DNA from: Phascolarctobacterium sp.
Lineage (GTDB): Bacteria; Bacillota; Negativicutes; Acidaminococcales; Acidaminococcaceae
NCBI GenBank assembly: GCA_030523325.1
Contig: JAUNIS010000006.1
Span: 18,556-82,555, forward strand
Direction of reading: 5' to 3'
DNA: 64,000 nt
Part shown: one piece after another, positions 53,636-62,531 of the stretch
Layout of the letters: every line of letters begins with the position of its first letter
Numbering within the stretch: the stretch's first letter is position 1
Notes under the pieces: model-generated
Told to the model about the DNA's origin: nothing
Seen by the model: the letters and a program-made list of their open reading frames with translations, nothing else
Database searches by the model: none
Position numbers and translations under genes: made by a program

Positions 53636-54970
53636 TCATTTATTACATTTTCTCCAGATACTCTGTGCGCGGGCTTGCTCAATTAATTCGTCTCTAAAAA
53701 TCGGATTTGCGATACCGATTAATGCTTCGGCTCTTTCCCAGGTGCTCATGCCCTTTAGGTTAACGCAACCATATTCTGTTACTACGTACATGGTATTAGG
53801 ACGAGCCTCCGTAACGGCAGTGCCCGAAGCCAAGCTCGGAACTATCCGACTGTGCTGTTTGCCTTCCTTGTCGGTGTAAGTAGATGAACAGCAGATAAAA
53901 CTTTTGCCGCCTTTTGAAAGGTAAGCGCCTAACACGAAGTCTTGCTGTCCTCCTGCTCCACTGATTTGCCTAAAGCCATTGCTTTCAGCACTGACTTGTC
54001 CGTACAAATCCACTTCCACAGCACCACAGATGGATGCATAATTATCTTGAGCAGAGATAGTACGAATGTCGTTGACGTAATCGATGGGAGCGGTCATACA
54101 TTCGCGATTGTCATCTAGGTATTCATATAATTTTTTTGAACCAGTCGCAAAAGAATAAGTTTGACGACCTTTATCTAACTTTTTATACTTGCCCGTAATC
54201 TTGCCAGCCAATGCTAGCTCCACAAAAGCATCTACATACATTTCCGTATTTACGCCGAAATCTTTCAAATCACTTTGGGCGATTAATTTGCCAACGGCGT
54301 TAGGCATCGCTCCGATACCAAGCTGTAAGCATTCACCCCCGCGTAAATTTTCTACAACGTATTTAGCAACAGCTTCATCTACTTGTGTACCAGGCTTAGC
54401 CAAAAGCTCTACCATAGGTGAGTCATGTTCGACAATATAATCTACATCTTTAATATTAACGCACTCCTCAAAGCCGCCTAGACAGCGAGGCATGTTACGA
54501 TTAACCTCGACAATAACGATTTGTGCATTCTCTACAACAGCCGCCATATGACTGCAGCTCGGTCCAAAATTAAAATTACCATGCTCGTCCATAGGACCAA
54601 CCTGAAACATAGCTACATGCACGGGTGATAAATTTTCGCGGTAGAAGCGGGGCAATTCGCTATAACGTAGAGGGGCATAATAGCACATGCCCAGCTTCTG
54701 CATTTTACGTTCGGATTCCATCATCGCCCAGCTATGCCAGGTAAAATGCTCGGGTCCATGAGCAACTTTCGCGATTTCAGGAAGCCAAAGCGCATTCATC
54801 CCACGAATTTTTATGTCAAGGAGTTCTTCCGTTCTCGCCGCTAATGCTTTGTCAAGAGCAACCGGATGGTTAGCGCACACGCCATAATCGATCCAATCAC
54901 CACTTGTAATACATTGAACTGCTTGGTTTGGAGTAGTAAGTTTTCTTTTATATTCATCATGAAATGACAT
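53636..54970 (-). CDS. Acyl-CoA:carboxylate CoA-transferase (Cat2/4-hydroxybutyrate type)
   Basis: 444 residues of the acetyl-CoA hydrolase/transferase family. The catalytic glutamate region is [17 protein letters not shown]; the oxyanion/CoA loops are [13 protein letters not shown] and [14 protein letters not shown]-terminal [20 protein letters not shown] is typical. Likely exchanges CoA between a short acyl-CoA and acetate or succinate in fermentation; the acyl group is not readable. Divergent from a LysR regulator that may control it. Confidence 0.85.
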   Translation of the reverse strand: MSFHDEYKRKLTTPNQAVQCITSGDWIDYGVCANHPVALDKALAARTEELLDIKIRGMNALWLPEIAKVAHGPEHFTWHSWAMMESERKMQKLGMCYYAPLRYSELPRFYRENLSPVHVAMFQVGPMDEHGNFNFGPSCSHMAAVVENAQIVIVEVNRNMPRCLGGFEECVNIKDVDYIVEHDSPMVELLAKPGTQVDEAVAKYVVENLRGGECLQLGIGAMPNAVGKLIAQSDLKDFGVNTEMYVDAFVELALAGKITGKYKKLDKGRQTYSFATGSKKLYEYLDDNRECMTAPIDYVNDIRTISAQDNYASICGAVEVDLYGQVSAESNGFRQISGAGGQQDFVLGAYLSKGGKSFICCSSTYTDKEGKQHSRIVPSLASGTAVTEARPNTMYVVTEYGCVNLKGMSTWERAEALIGIANPIFRDELIEQARAQSIWRKCNK

Positions 54971-55107
54971 GGTATCCTCCTTGTGCTAAAATTTTCCCTT
55001 ATTTGATGACTATTTCTTTACAACGCATTATAACACATTTATAATATTAATAAAATTGATGTTTTTGCATCTTAAACATGAATTTTTTTCACAATTTGGA
55101 GGCAAGT

Positions 55108-55992
55108 ATGGATTTAGGAATTTATAGAAATTTTCTCACCATAGTTCGCTATGGAACAATAACAGAAGCTGCCAAACAAAATCATTTGGCTTCCTCGGCA
55201 CTTGTGCATCAGCTTGCCAATTTAGAAAATTATGTAGGCACACAGTTAATCCTCCGTGGCAATGGCAAGCGACAGATTGAACTGACAGATGCAGGCAAGC
55301 AATTCTATAAAACAGCCTTACTGCTCTGCCAAACAGAAGACGAATTACTTGCGGATTTGAGGGCTTATGAAAAAGCTGACAAGGGCACACTGAAGCTCGG
55401 CATCTCCGTAGCAAGGGCAAGCTTTTTCATTAAAAATAGCCTTATTCCTTTTAGCAAGCTTTACCCTAGTATTGAATACGATTTAATTGATGCCGGACCT
55501 ACAAGCCATATCGAACGAAGTGTTATCGATGGCAAAATAGAATTTGCCGTAATTAATTCGCCTTTAACTTATCCACGTGAGCTTGATGTTATCGATAGAC
55601 GCCAAGAAAATTATTATGCTTTTTTTAAAACAGGCTATCTTCCCGAGAAAAAGAAAACTTTAACCTTAGCCGAAATTTGTAAGTATCCTCTTTATTTAGC
55701 CAAAGGCAATAGCAACGTGCTTTTAACCATGCTGGCGGAAAGAAATCTTTCCTATCGGATTAAGGCCCATCCATTCCTTAGAAATCACGCCCTCATCTGG
55801 GCTCAGGAAGGCGATGGCATTGCAATCATTCCTCAGGGAGAAAATGATTTAAAAAATTTGTCAGATGAAAATTTACGTTGGCTTCCTGTTGTTGACTGCG
55901 ACCTTTACACAGAAAAAATTATCGTCAAGGGCAAGGGTCGCACGCTGTCTCCACTCGCTAAAAAATTCATCGATTTTTATTTGTCTCACTAA
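55108..55992 (+). CDS. LysR-type transcriptional regulator
   Basis: 294 residues with an N-terminal winged helix-turn-helix (FLTIVRYGTITEAAKQNHLASSALVHQL) and a periplasmic-binding-like effector domain from about residue 90. Start ATG 55108 has GGAGG at 5 bases; a longer frame begins at 55078 without a site. It is divergent from the CoA-transferase gene, the usual target layout. The gap contains GATG-TTTTTG-CATC (55058-55071), a weak candidate LysR box. Confidence 0.88.
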   Translation: MDLGIYRNFLTIVRYGTITEAAKQNHLASSALVHQLANLENYVGTQLILRGNGKRQIELTDAGKQFYKTALLLCQTEDELLADLRAYEKADKGTLKLGISVARASFFIKNSLIPFSKLYPSIEYDLIDAGPTSHIERSVIDGKIEFAVINSPLTYPRELDVIDRRQENYYAFFKTGYLPEKKKTLTLAEICKYPLYLAKGNSNVLLTMLAERNLSYRIKAHPFLRNHALIWAQEGDGIAIIPQGENDLKNLSDENLRWLPVVDCDLYTEKIIVKGKGRTLSPLAKKFIDFYLSH

Positions 55993-56001
55993 ACTGCAAA
56001 A

Positions 56002-56041
56002 AAAAAATAGGGCTGCCACATTTTGCGTGGTAGCCCTTTTC
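56002..56041. terminator. Bidirectional terminator
   Basis: AGGGCTGCCAC pairs with GTGGTAGCCCT (one mismatch), with T or A tracts on both sides. Confidence 0.85.
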
Positions 56042-56047
56042 ATTTAG

Positions 56048-56695
56048 TTATTCCTTTGTGGCAGCCTTCAAACCACAGACAGCTGGATCTAAAACACGAG
56101 TGTCGCATACTAGAGTCAACTCTTCACTTAAGCCTAAGAAAGATGTGCAGCCTAAAATTATACAGCTAACATTTTTTGCGGCTAAGCTTTGACAAGTTTT
56201 GGTTAATCGTTCTTGCACAAGCTTGCGATTGTCCCAACAAGAAATATTTGCAATATCAACCGCCGCAAAAAGAAAACGTTTTTCGTCGAGACCAAGCTTA
56301 GAAATAAAACTCCGTTTTTCTTCTTCCCGTGAAATATCCGTCAAGACGACACCTATATTGCCTTGGTAATTTTTGCTCGCGTATTCTAAGCTAGCTTTTG
56401 CGCAGCCATACACGGGCACCTGCAAGGTTTTTTTACATAGCTCGTAGCCTGGATCACTAAAACAATATAGAATGATTGCGTCAAAACCTTTTTGCTCAGC
56501 TCTTAGAGCCATACGTGAAACCTCGGGCCCAGCTTTGATAGCATCAGCCAAAGAATTTATTTCTACAACAGTCTCTGAAAGACAATCCATAGCAAGCTCT
56601 ACATCTATATTTACATAACGAGATAGAATAGAGAGCTCCTTATTCATGAGCTCTCTAGACATACCATAATCTGGATTAATAATATAAATCTTCAT
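56048..56695 (-). CDS. Asp/Glu/hydantoin racemase family protein
   Basis: 215 residues with the two active-site cysteines of the family in IILYCFSDPGYE and IILGCTSFLGL. N-terminus MKIYIINPDYGMSRELMNKE. It overlaps nothing but starts one base after the ABC ATPase stop (TAA-T-ATG), so translation is likely coupled. Context with an amino-acid ABC importer and HpPgdA/PuuE-type hydrolases favours a hydantoin- or cyclic-imide-related substrate (inference). Confidence 0.8.
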   Translation of the reverse strand: MKIYIINPDYGMSRELMNKELSILSRYVNIDVELAMDCLSETVVEINSLADAIKAGPEVSRMALRAEQKGFDAIILYCFSDPGYELCKKTLQVPVYGCAKASLEYASKNYQGNIGVVLTDISREEEKRSFISKLGLDEKRFLFAAVDIANISCWDNRKLVQERLTKTCQSLAAKNVSCIILGCTSFLGLSEELTLVCDTRVLDPAVCGLKAATKE

Positions 56696-56696
56696 A

Positions 56697-57419
56697 TTAT
56701 AAGATTGTGGATAAGAACTTCTTGGCTCTATCCGTTTGTGGATTACCAAAGAAGCTTTGGGGGTCATTGCTTTCGATTAAATAACCACCATCCATAAAAT
56801 GAATGATATCACTAACCTCACGAGCAAAACCCATCTCGTGGGTAACAAGAACCATGGTTATACCAGTTGTGGTAAGCTGTTTGATTACATCAAGAACCTC
56901 TTTAACCATTTCCGGATCCAGTGCCGATGTGGGTTCGTCTAACAAAAGAACCTCCGGTTCCATACAAAGCGCACGAGCAATGGCAACACGTTGCTTTTGA
57001 CCGCCGGATAATCTGGACGGATATTGGTCAGCTTTATCTGCAAGACCGACACGTTCAAGAAGAACTTTTGCTTTTTCAATAGCCTTGTCCTTGGGCAATT
57101 TATTAACAACCTGGGGAGCATAAATCATGTTCTCCATAACCGTCATATTAGCAAAAAGATTAAAGTGTTGGAAAACCATGCAAGCATTCTTACGCACGTC
57201 TTCAATTTTAATTTTACCCTTGAGAATACTCTTACCTTTAAAAAGAATGTCGCCACCGGTTGGAGTTTCCAAAAGATTCATGCAGCGCAGCAAGGTACTT
57301 TTACCACTACCAGAAGGTCCGATGATAGTAACAACCTGACCCTTTTCGATATTTAAGGACACATCCTTCAATACTTCCAGGTTGTCAAATTTTTTAGATA
57401 AATGTTTTACTTCAATCAC
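56697..57419 (-). CDS. Polar amino-acid ABC transporter ATPase (GlnQ-like)
   Basis: 240 residues: Walker A GPSGSGKSTLLRC, signature LSGGQKQRVAIARA, Walker B VLLLDEPTSALD, switch VTHEMGFA. The HFNLFANMTVMENM Q-loop region is typical of the polar amino-acid (PAAT) group. It overlaps the permease stop by 8 bases. Three-component importer with the next two genes. Confidence 0.92.
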   Translation of the reverse strand: MIEVKHLSKKFDNLEVLKDVSLNIEKGQVVTIIGPSGSGKSTLLRCMNLLETPTGGDILFKGKSILKGKIKIEDVRKNACMVFQHFNLFANMTVMENMIYAPQVVNKLPKDKAIEKAKVLLERVGLADKADQYPSRLSGGQKQRVAIARALCMEPEVLLLDEPTSALDPEMVKEVLDVIKQLTTTGITMVLVTHEMGFAREVSDIIHFMDGGYLIESNDPQSFFGNPQTDRAKKFLSTIL

Positions 57420-58068
57420 TTACGCGCACCTTCTTTTCTAAATAGCCACCCAAGAAGCTCAGAGCCATTACCAGCACATAATATACGGCTGCAGCAACAA
57501 TGAAGGCTTCGAACGCTCTGAAGGTTTTTGCTTGAATTAAATCGGCCCAGCGCAAGGTATCTGCCACACCGATAACGGAAACAAGACTAGAGTCCTTCAA
57601 AAGCATAATGCTTTCATTAACCAAGGAAGGCAGTGCATTTTTTATTGCTTGAGGCAAAACGATATCTAAAATAATTCTGCTTTTAGGTACACCAAGACTC
57701 ATTGCACCTTCCCATTGACCTTTATCAACAGCCATAATACCACCGCGCAAAGCTTCGGAAATATAAGCCGTCGAATTAAGACCAAAGGCAAGCACGCCTG
57801 CTTCCAGAGCCGAAATAGTATAACCAGTCAGCTGAGGAGTAGCGAAATAAATGATCATCAATTGTACTAAAAGCGGAGTCCCACGAAAGACGGAAACATA
57901 AGCCTTACCAAAAAAGGAAAGCACGGGATTCTTACTCATGGTTACAAGAGCCAGAAAGAAGCCGCCTATGAAACCAAAAATTGTGGACCAAAAAGTAAAT
58001 TTCAAGGTAACCCACACTGCCCCTGTTAACATGGGCAGGTAGGGACCTAATACAGAAAAATCAAGCAT
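57412..58068 (-). CDS. Polar amino-acid ABC transporter permease
   Basis: 218 residues, five helices, with the EAA loop EGAMSLGVPKSRIILDIVLPQAIKNALPSL trimmed here to EGAMSLGVPKSRIIL and VLPQAIKNALPSLV. N-terminal LTGAVWVTLKFTFWSTIFG is typical of the His/Glu/Gln permease family. It follows the binding protein by 14 bases. Confidence 0.92.
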   Translation of the reverse strand: MLDFSVLGPYLPMLTGAVWVTLKFTFWSTIFGFIGGFFLALVTMSKNPVLSFFGKAYVSVFRGTPLLVQLMIIYFATPQLTGYTISALEAGVLAFGLNSTAYISEALRGGIMAVDKGQWEGAMSLGVPKSRIILDIVLPQAIKNALPSLVNESIMLLKDSSLVSVIGVADTLRWADLIQAKTFRAFEAFIVAAAVYYVLVMALSFLGGYLEKKVRVSD

Positions 58069-58082
58069 GGAAAGTTCCTCGA

Positions 58083-58919
58083 TTATTGTTTAGCAATCTC
58101 CAATTGATAAGCAGTTGCTTCGTATTGTTTAGTTGCTTCTTCGCCAAGATGTTTAGCTAAAATTTTGTGCAGCTCACCGTTTTTACGCATTTCAGTTAAA
58201 TGTTTGTTAATTTCAGGCAGGTCTTTGTCGCCCTTCTTTACGCCAATAGCAAATACGTCGTCCATACCAACGTCGGATTTAATGGTATGCATTTCCAATT
58301 TGCCTTCGTTTTGCTTGATGAATTCTACTGCTTGAGCAGCATCAAATAAACCAGCTTCCAAACGACCAGCAAGAATATCTTGAACTACCAATGGAGTATT
58401 GTTGAGTTCAACAACTTGAATTTTCTTGGTAGAGCCAAGAACCTTAGCATAAGTTGTGCCTAAGGATGCACCAGCTTTTTTACCAGCTAAAGACTCGAGA
58501 GAGTTGAAATTAGCACCTTTTTTGCAAATAAGTGCATTTTGAGGGAAGTAATATGGTTTAGAGAAATCAATTACTTCTTGACGTTTTTTAGTCGGAGAAA
58601 TACCGGAGATGATGATATTGGCACGACCAGCTTGAAGAGTAGGAACTAAGGAAGCGAATTTCATGTCTTGGAATTCAACAGTCTTGTTCATTTTATTTGC
58701 CAGATAATTAGCAATATCAATGTCAACGCCTACGAATTTAGTAGCATCTTTTTTGTCAATAGATTCAAAAGGAGGAAAGGTTGCGTTGATTGCCACAATC
58801 CATTTGCCTTTTTCTGCTTTCGGAGCTTCTGCTTTCTTTTGTTCTCCGCCACAACCAACGATTGCAAGACCAAGTGCTGCAACTGCAAGTGCTACTGCTA
58901 ATTTTTTACCGAATTTCAT
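58083..58919 (-). CDS. Amino-acid ABC transporter substrate-binding lipoprotein
   Basis: 278 residues; lipobox IVGC at about residue 23, then a family-3 binding fold (NATFPPFESIDKKDATKFVG, VDIDIANYLANKMNK, DMKFASLVPTLQAGRANIIIS). Membrane-anchored, presents the substrate to the permease. The ligand cannot be read from sequence. First gene of the transporter part; the gap to the deacetylase upstream is 29 bases. Confidence 0.92.
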   Translation of the reverse strand: MKFGKKLAVALAVAALGLAIVGCGGEQKKAEAPKAEKGKWIVAINATFPPFESIDKKDATKFVGVDIDIANYLANKMNKTVEFQDMKFASLVPTLQAGRANIIISGISPTKKRQEVIDFSKPYYFPQNALICKKGANFNSLESLAGKKAGASLGTTYAKVLGSTKKIQVVELNNTPLVVQDILAGRLEAGLFDAAQAVEFIKQNEGKLEMHTIKSDVGMDDVFAIGVKKGDKDLPEINKHLTEMRKNGELHKILAKHLGEEATKQYEATAYQLEIAKQ

Positions 58920-58948
58920 AATAAAACACCTCTCAAAACAAAATAATA

Positions 58949-59764
58949 TTATATATGATAGCCCTTTTGAGCCAAAACATACTGAGCAACCTCTTTATCT
59001 TTAGCGATCCATCCACCATTTTCTTTTACGTAAACCAAAAGCTCACGCAGGGCACGGATGAATTGTGGATGACCTACGAACTGAGGATGCATGACAAAAT
59101 TAAGCATACGACCTTCTTCGGCAAGAGCATCAAACTCTTCACGCCAAATCTCAGTCATCTCCCGACCGCTTCGCAAATTAAAATGTTGAGGATGCTGAAG
59201 CGTATACATATCGTAAGATGTATCGTCAACAATGCCATCCTTAGGCAACTCCACAATGGGAACCTCGACGCCATTAATCTCATGCAAGAAAGGTCCGTCA
59301 TTATCTCGCCAATTAGAAGAGTAAAGATAGCCGCGATCCTTCCAGAGCTGCAAATGGAAGGGATGTACAATACCATCGGGCGCTCTGTTACCGCACATTT
59401 TTTGACCTGTTAAGTCGTAAATAATGGACTCAGCCTTTTCCATCAAAGCATTTTCTGCTTCGTAAGTATCTAAAACCTCGTGCAGGTAACCATGATAGGC
59501 AATTTCGTGACCTTCTTTGGCTACCTCGCGAATAATCTCGGGATGCAGCTCGGCTGTATAAGCCGGAGTAAAAAAGGTTGCCTTTAAATCGAGCTCGTCT
59601 AGCATTTTTAAAATGCGCGGCACACCTTGTTTTACAGAATAGAGACCTCGCGACAAATGCATGGGGTGATGATAATTAACATCATTACGAGTGAGCCAAA
59701 GAGTTTCCGCGTCAATGTCAAAGGACAGAAGAAATGCCATGCGCTTATTATTAGGCCATTGCAT
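58949..59764 (-). CDS. Polysaccharide-deacetylase-fold hydrolase, HpPgdA/PuuE-like, active-site intact
   Basis: 271 residues of the NodB fold without signal peptide. The metal site is LSFDIDAETLW (Asp) and GHEIAYHGYLHE (two His). The overall pattern SRGLYSVKQGVPRILKMLDEL resembles HpPgdA and the allantoinase-like PuuE, which act on cyclic imides or ureides as well as peptidoglycan. ATG 59764 has GGGGGG at 9 bases; it overlaps the end of the upstream paralog by 14 bases. Confidence 0.8.
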   Translation of the reverse strand: MQWPNNKRMAFLLSFDIDAETLWLTRNDVNYHHPMHLSRGLYSVKQGVPRILKMLDELDLKATFFTPAYTAELHPEIIREVAKEGHEIAYHGYLHEVLDTYEAENALMEKAESIIYDLTGQKMCGNRAPDGIVHPFHLQLWKDRGYLYSSNWRDNDGPFLHEINGVEVPIVELPKDGIVDDTSYDMYTLQHPQHFNLRSGREMTEIWREEFDALAEEGRMLNFVMHPQFVGHPQFIRALRELLVYVKENGGWIAKDKEVAQYVLAQKGYHI

Positions 59765-60710
59765 TATTTTCGCCCCCCTTCCAGAAATCGGCTCTGAGCT
59801 CAGGACGATTAACTGCTGCAAGAACCTCTTGGACAGTCATACAAGGATAATCTGCAGGAACTTGATGTTCCTCGTTATATGCTTTCACATAGCTTGCAAC
59901 TTCGCTGCAAGTAGTAATCCAAGCACCTTCCTTACGCATGTAGGCGATTAGTCGCTCCACCATACGAATCCGACTTGCTCGACCAATGAGCTGGGGATGA
60001 AGTTTTAAGACAAAAACCTTGTCGCCCTCCTCGGCTAATTCGTCGAAATAATCTTTCCAAATATTATAAACGTAGGAAGACGGATTGTTATCTGTAATAG
60101 TTAATTTATCTGCGTAAGAAAAATAAAAATAAGAGAAATCATCAATACCGCATTCTTGTGGCAACTCAACAAGCTCGCTATCCTTGTGAACATATGCCCA
60201 ATCACAATCGCACAACGAAGAATCATAAACGTAGGACTCATCGTCTAACATTTTTAAACTTACTTCACTTAAAGAACCAAAGGGTGCTCTATACCCAAAT
60301 TCTTTTTGCGATTTACCCGCGTCTTTTAAAGCTTGCTCAAGAGAGTGACGCCCCTTGTGTAAGTCTTGAGCGAATTCGTCAAGGCTAGCGCCTTGCAGCT
60401 GTACATATTCATACCCACAGCAGCCAAGCTCGTGCCCCGCTTGAATTATTGCTTGCACGGACTCTGGATAGTCGTCAACAATGTGCCCGGCAACGAAAAA
60501 TGTTGCCTTTTGGTTAACACGCTTAAGCATATCTAAAAGTCTCGTCAAACCTTCATGCTGAGCATAGAGACCTCGAGAGCGGTCGGAAAAACCTGTGCCG
60601 TCTTCACCCAAAAGACTATAACGCAAAAACTCACCAGCAAAATCAATTGTAATCATAACAGCAATGCGTTTACCCCCAGGCCACGCAAGGCCGTTGCCGT
60701 TTTTTAACAT
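59751..60710 (-). CDS. Polysaccharide-deacetylase-fold paralog lacking metal histidines
   Basis: 319 residues, same fold as the downstream gene (SRGLYAQHEGLTRLLDML, GHELGCCGYEYVQL, FGYRAPFGSLS). The position equivalent to HGYLH reads CGYEY, so both metal-ligand histidines are replaced. MT1 aspartate remains in ITIDFAGEF. It may be a non-catalytic partner of the downstream enzyme or use a different metal site. First gene of the cluster. Confidence 0.75.
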   Translation of the reverse strand: MLKNGNGLAWPGGKRIAVMITIDFAGEFLRYSLLGEDGTGFSDRSRGLYAQHEGLTRLLDMLKRVNQKATFFVAGHIVDDYPESVQAIIQAGHELGCCGYEYVQLQGASLDEFAQDLHKGRHSLEQALKDAGKSQKEFGYRAPFGSLSEVSLKMLDDESYVYDSSLCDCDWAYVHKDSELVELPQECGIDDFSYFYFSYADKLTITDNNPSSYVYNIWKDYFDELAEEGDKVFVLKLHPQLIGRASRIRMVERLIAYMRKEGAWITTCSEVASYVKAYNEEHQVPADYPCMTVQEVLAAVNRPELRADFWKGGENNAMA

Positions 60711-60869
60711 AATAATCCTACTTTATCCATTACATACTATTTTTAAATATGCACACTTTTCTAAAGTTTAATTATATCACACTGTAATTTAATGTGAAAC
60801 ATAAAATATAAAAAACTCTTAAATATACAGAAAGCACGTAATTTACAAAGCAAAATTATATGCCTGAAT

Positions 60870-60898
60870 GCAAAAAGGATGGCAAAGCACCATCCTTT
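60870..60898 (-). terminator. Terminator upstream of the deacetylase cluster
   Basis: AAAGGATGG pairs with CCATCCTTT around a 7-base loop, then TTTTT on the minus strand. It ends transcripts from the unknown membrane gene at 61086. Confidence 0.75.
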
Positions 60899-60910
60899 CG
60901 CAGTAAACCG

Positions 60911-61053
60911 CATACGTGTAAAAGTTAAACCATACTTTTGTAAAAGGTTGACAATACTCGCGTTAAAGCTCGATCATAGAATTTATAATAGCCTATCCAT
61001 ACATATGTGAAAGATTGCCCCTACTTGCGTTAGAACTCGACCATAAATTTATA
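60911..61053. repeat. Imperfect tandem repeat, period about 67 bases
   Basis: Two diverged copies begin at 60931 and 60998 (CATAC, then GTAAAAG or GTGAAAG, TACTCGCGTTA or TACTTGCGTTA, CTCGATCATA or CTCGACCATA, AATTTATA), with a third partial start at 60911. It fills the 375-base gap together with the terminator; I see no gene in it. Confidence 0.55.
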
Positions 61054-61085
61054 GCAAAAACTTTGCCAGCAAAGTCGAGGTAAAA

Positions 61086-62516
61086 TTATGAATTTTGTTT
61101 TGCACAAGCTATTAAACGTTCATAAAGAATGAGCAATTCTTTTACCTGTCCTATGTAAGCTGCGATTTCATTTTCTCGCGGTCCCTCATCAGAATTACCC
61201 TTGTCTCTTGTGGCTAAAAGATATTTTGATTGCTGAGCCTTTAATTGTTTGTATACTGCTTTTTTAATCTCTTGAACAAGTTTTTCCGTGCTCTGTAAAA
61301 CGTTAATTTCTAAAAGTGATGCAGCATACATGCTAATGTTCAGTGTAACTATATCCCGCAGTTTATTTCTAACAGAAAAAACTCGGTAAACAAAATAAAC
61401 AATGACAGCAAGCACTGCTAAAATAGTAAGAACTATGGTAATCTTCGATAAAACACTTGCAAACATGGGCACAATGAAAGCACTAGGACTTTCTCCAGAT
61501 TGGTCTAAAATTTTCACTGCACCACGAAAAATCTCATCCACAGTCTGACCAATATTTTCAATATTTTTACCAAGCCAAATTATATATAAGAAGCCAGCGC
61601 CAAAGAAAATGCTGTAGAAAAATCTTAGCACGTACCAGATAATTTGCAGATAATCTTTAATCTTATCCACCATGTGTCTGTTTTCATAACGGGAAATTAC
61701 TTGGCTAATTTGCTTAGATAATTCGTCCTGAAATTTTTCATCTAAAATATCCTTCACCGTGTAATCCAAATTTGGAGAGCTGCATTTTTTACTAATTTCT
61801 TTTGCGATTTGCGCTAATTCAAGCAGTTCTTTGCTAGAATTAATACTCTCATTCTCTTGAACAGCTTGATCACTTTTAAATTTTTTATTTAAAATATCTT
61901 CGATACGCTGCTTAATAGCATTAGCTATTTTATTTACAAAACCATCCGCAATACTTTGCCTTCTGCTAGCAAATTCTTCATCTTCGGCTTTCCGATGAAA
62001 AAATTCAAAAATTCTAAAAACTAATCTTTTGCAGTCGTATAAGAAAAGCTGAATTACATAGGGAATGAGATCTTTATTAAGATCAATGTTTTCTTGCACT
62101 GTTCCCTGAACCTCGAAAATAATCTCCGGTCTAAATTTCGAAATAATTTGCGAGCTATTAAGCCTAATTTTCGCGCAATAATTAAGGCAATCGTTATAAA
62201 GGCTAATGTTTTCCTTACAATTATCACAGCATTTACGAAGATATTCAACATCATTCTTTCGTTCTTTAATGAGCGCAAATTCTTGCTTAAATCTAATGCA
62301 AGCAGCAGGATGCATGAGTTCAAAATCTTCCAAAACCTTGTCCGCATTTGTTCCTTCGGGAAGCTTTACATCTTCAGGAGGCAGAACTTCAGCAGGAATA
62401 ATAGAAGTGCTCTCGGTTTGAGTATCCACTTCTTTCGGCGTAGTTGGCTTTTCAGTTTGTACCTTTTCTTTATTCTTGAATCCAAGAAAATCTTTCAGTT
62501 TAGAGAAGAAATCCAT
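61086..62516 (-). CDS. Unknown membrane protein with amphipathic N-terminus
   Basis: 476 residues. An amphipathic start MDFFSKLKDFLGFKNKEK is followed by a Pro/Glu/Thr-rich linker (20-60). A long helical, cysteine-containing region comes next (YLRKCCDNCKENISLYND), then two hydrophobic segments (about 300-320 and 360-385) and a helical C-terminus. The first 16 residues resemble the C-terminal end of the PLD-ATPase protein. Family not recognised. It lies 16 bases after the NagZ-like gene. Confidence 0.6.
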   Translation of the reverse strand: MDFFSKLKDFLGFKNKEKVQTEKPTTPKEVDTQTESTSIIPAEVLPPEDVKLPEGTNADKVLEDFELMHPAACIRFKQEFALIKERKNDVEYLRKCCDNCKENISLYNDCLNYCAKIRLNSSQIISKFRPEIIFEVQGTVQENIDLNKDLIPYVIQLFLYDCKRLVFRIFEFFHRKAEDEEFASRRQSIADGFVNKIANAIKQRIEDILNKKFKSDQAVQENESINSSKELLELAQIAKEISKKCSSPNLDYTVKDILDEKFQDELSKQISQVISRYENRHMVDKIKDYLQIIWYVLRFFYSIFFGAGFLYIIWLGKNIENIGQTVDEIFRGAVKILDQSGESPSAFIVPMFASVLSKITIVLTILAVLAVIVYFVYRVFSVRNKLRDIVTLNISMYAASLLEINVLQSTEKLVQEIKKAVYKQLKAQQSKYLLATRDKGNSDEGPRENEIAAYIGQVKELLILYERLIACAKQNS

Positions 62517-62531
62517 AATTATCCTCGTTAA

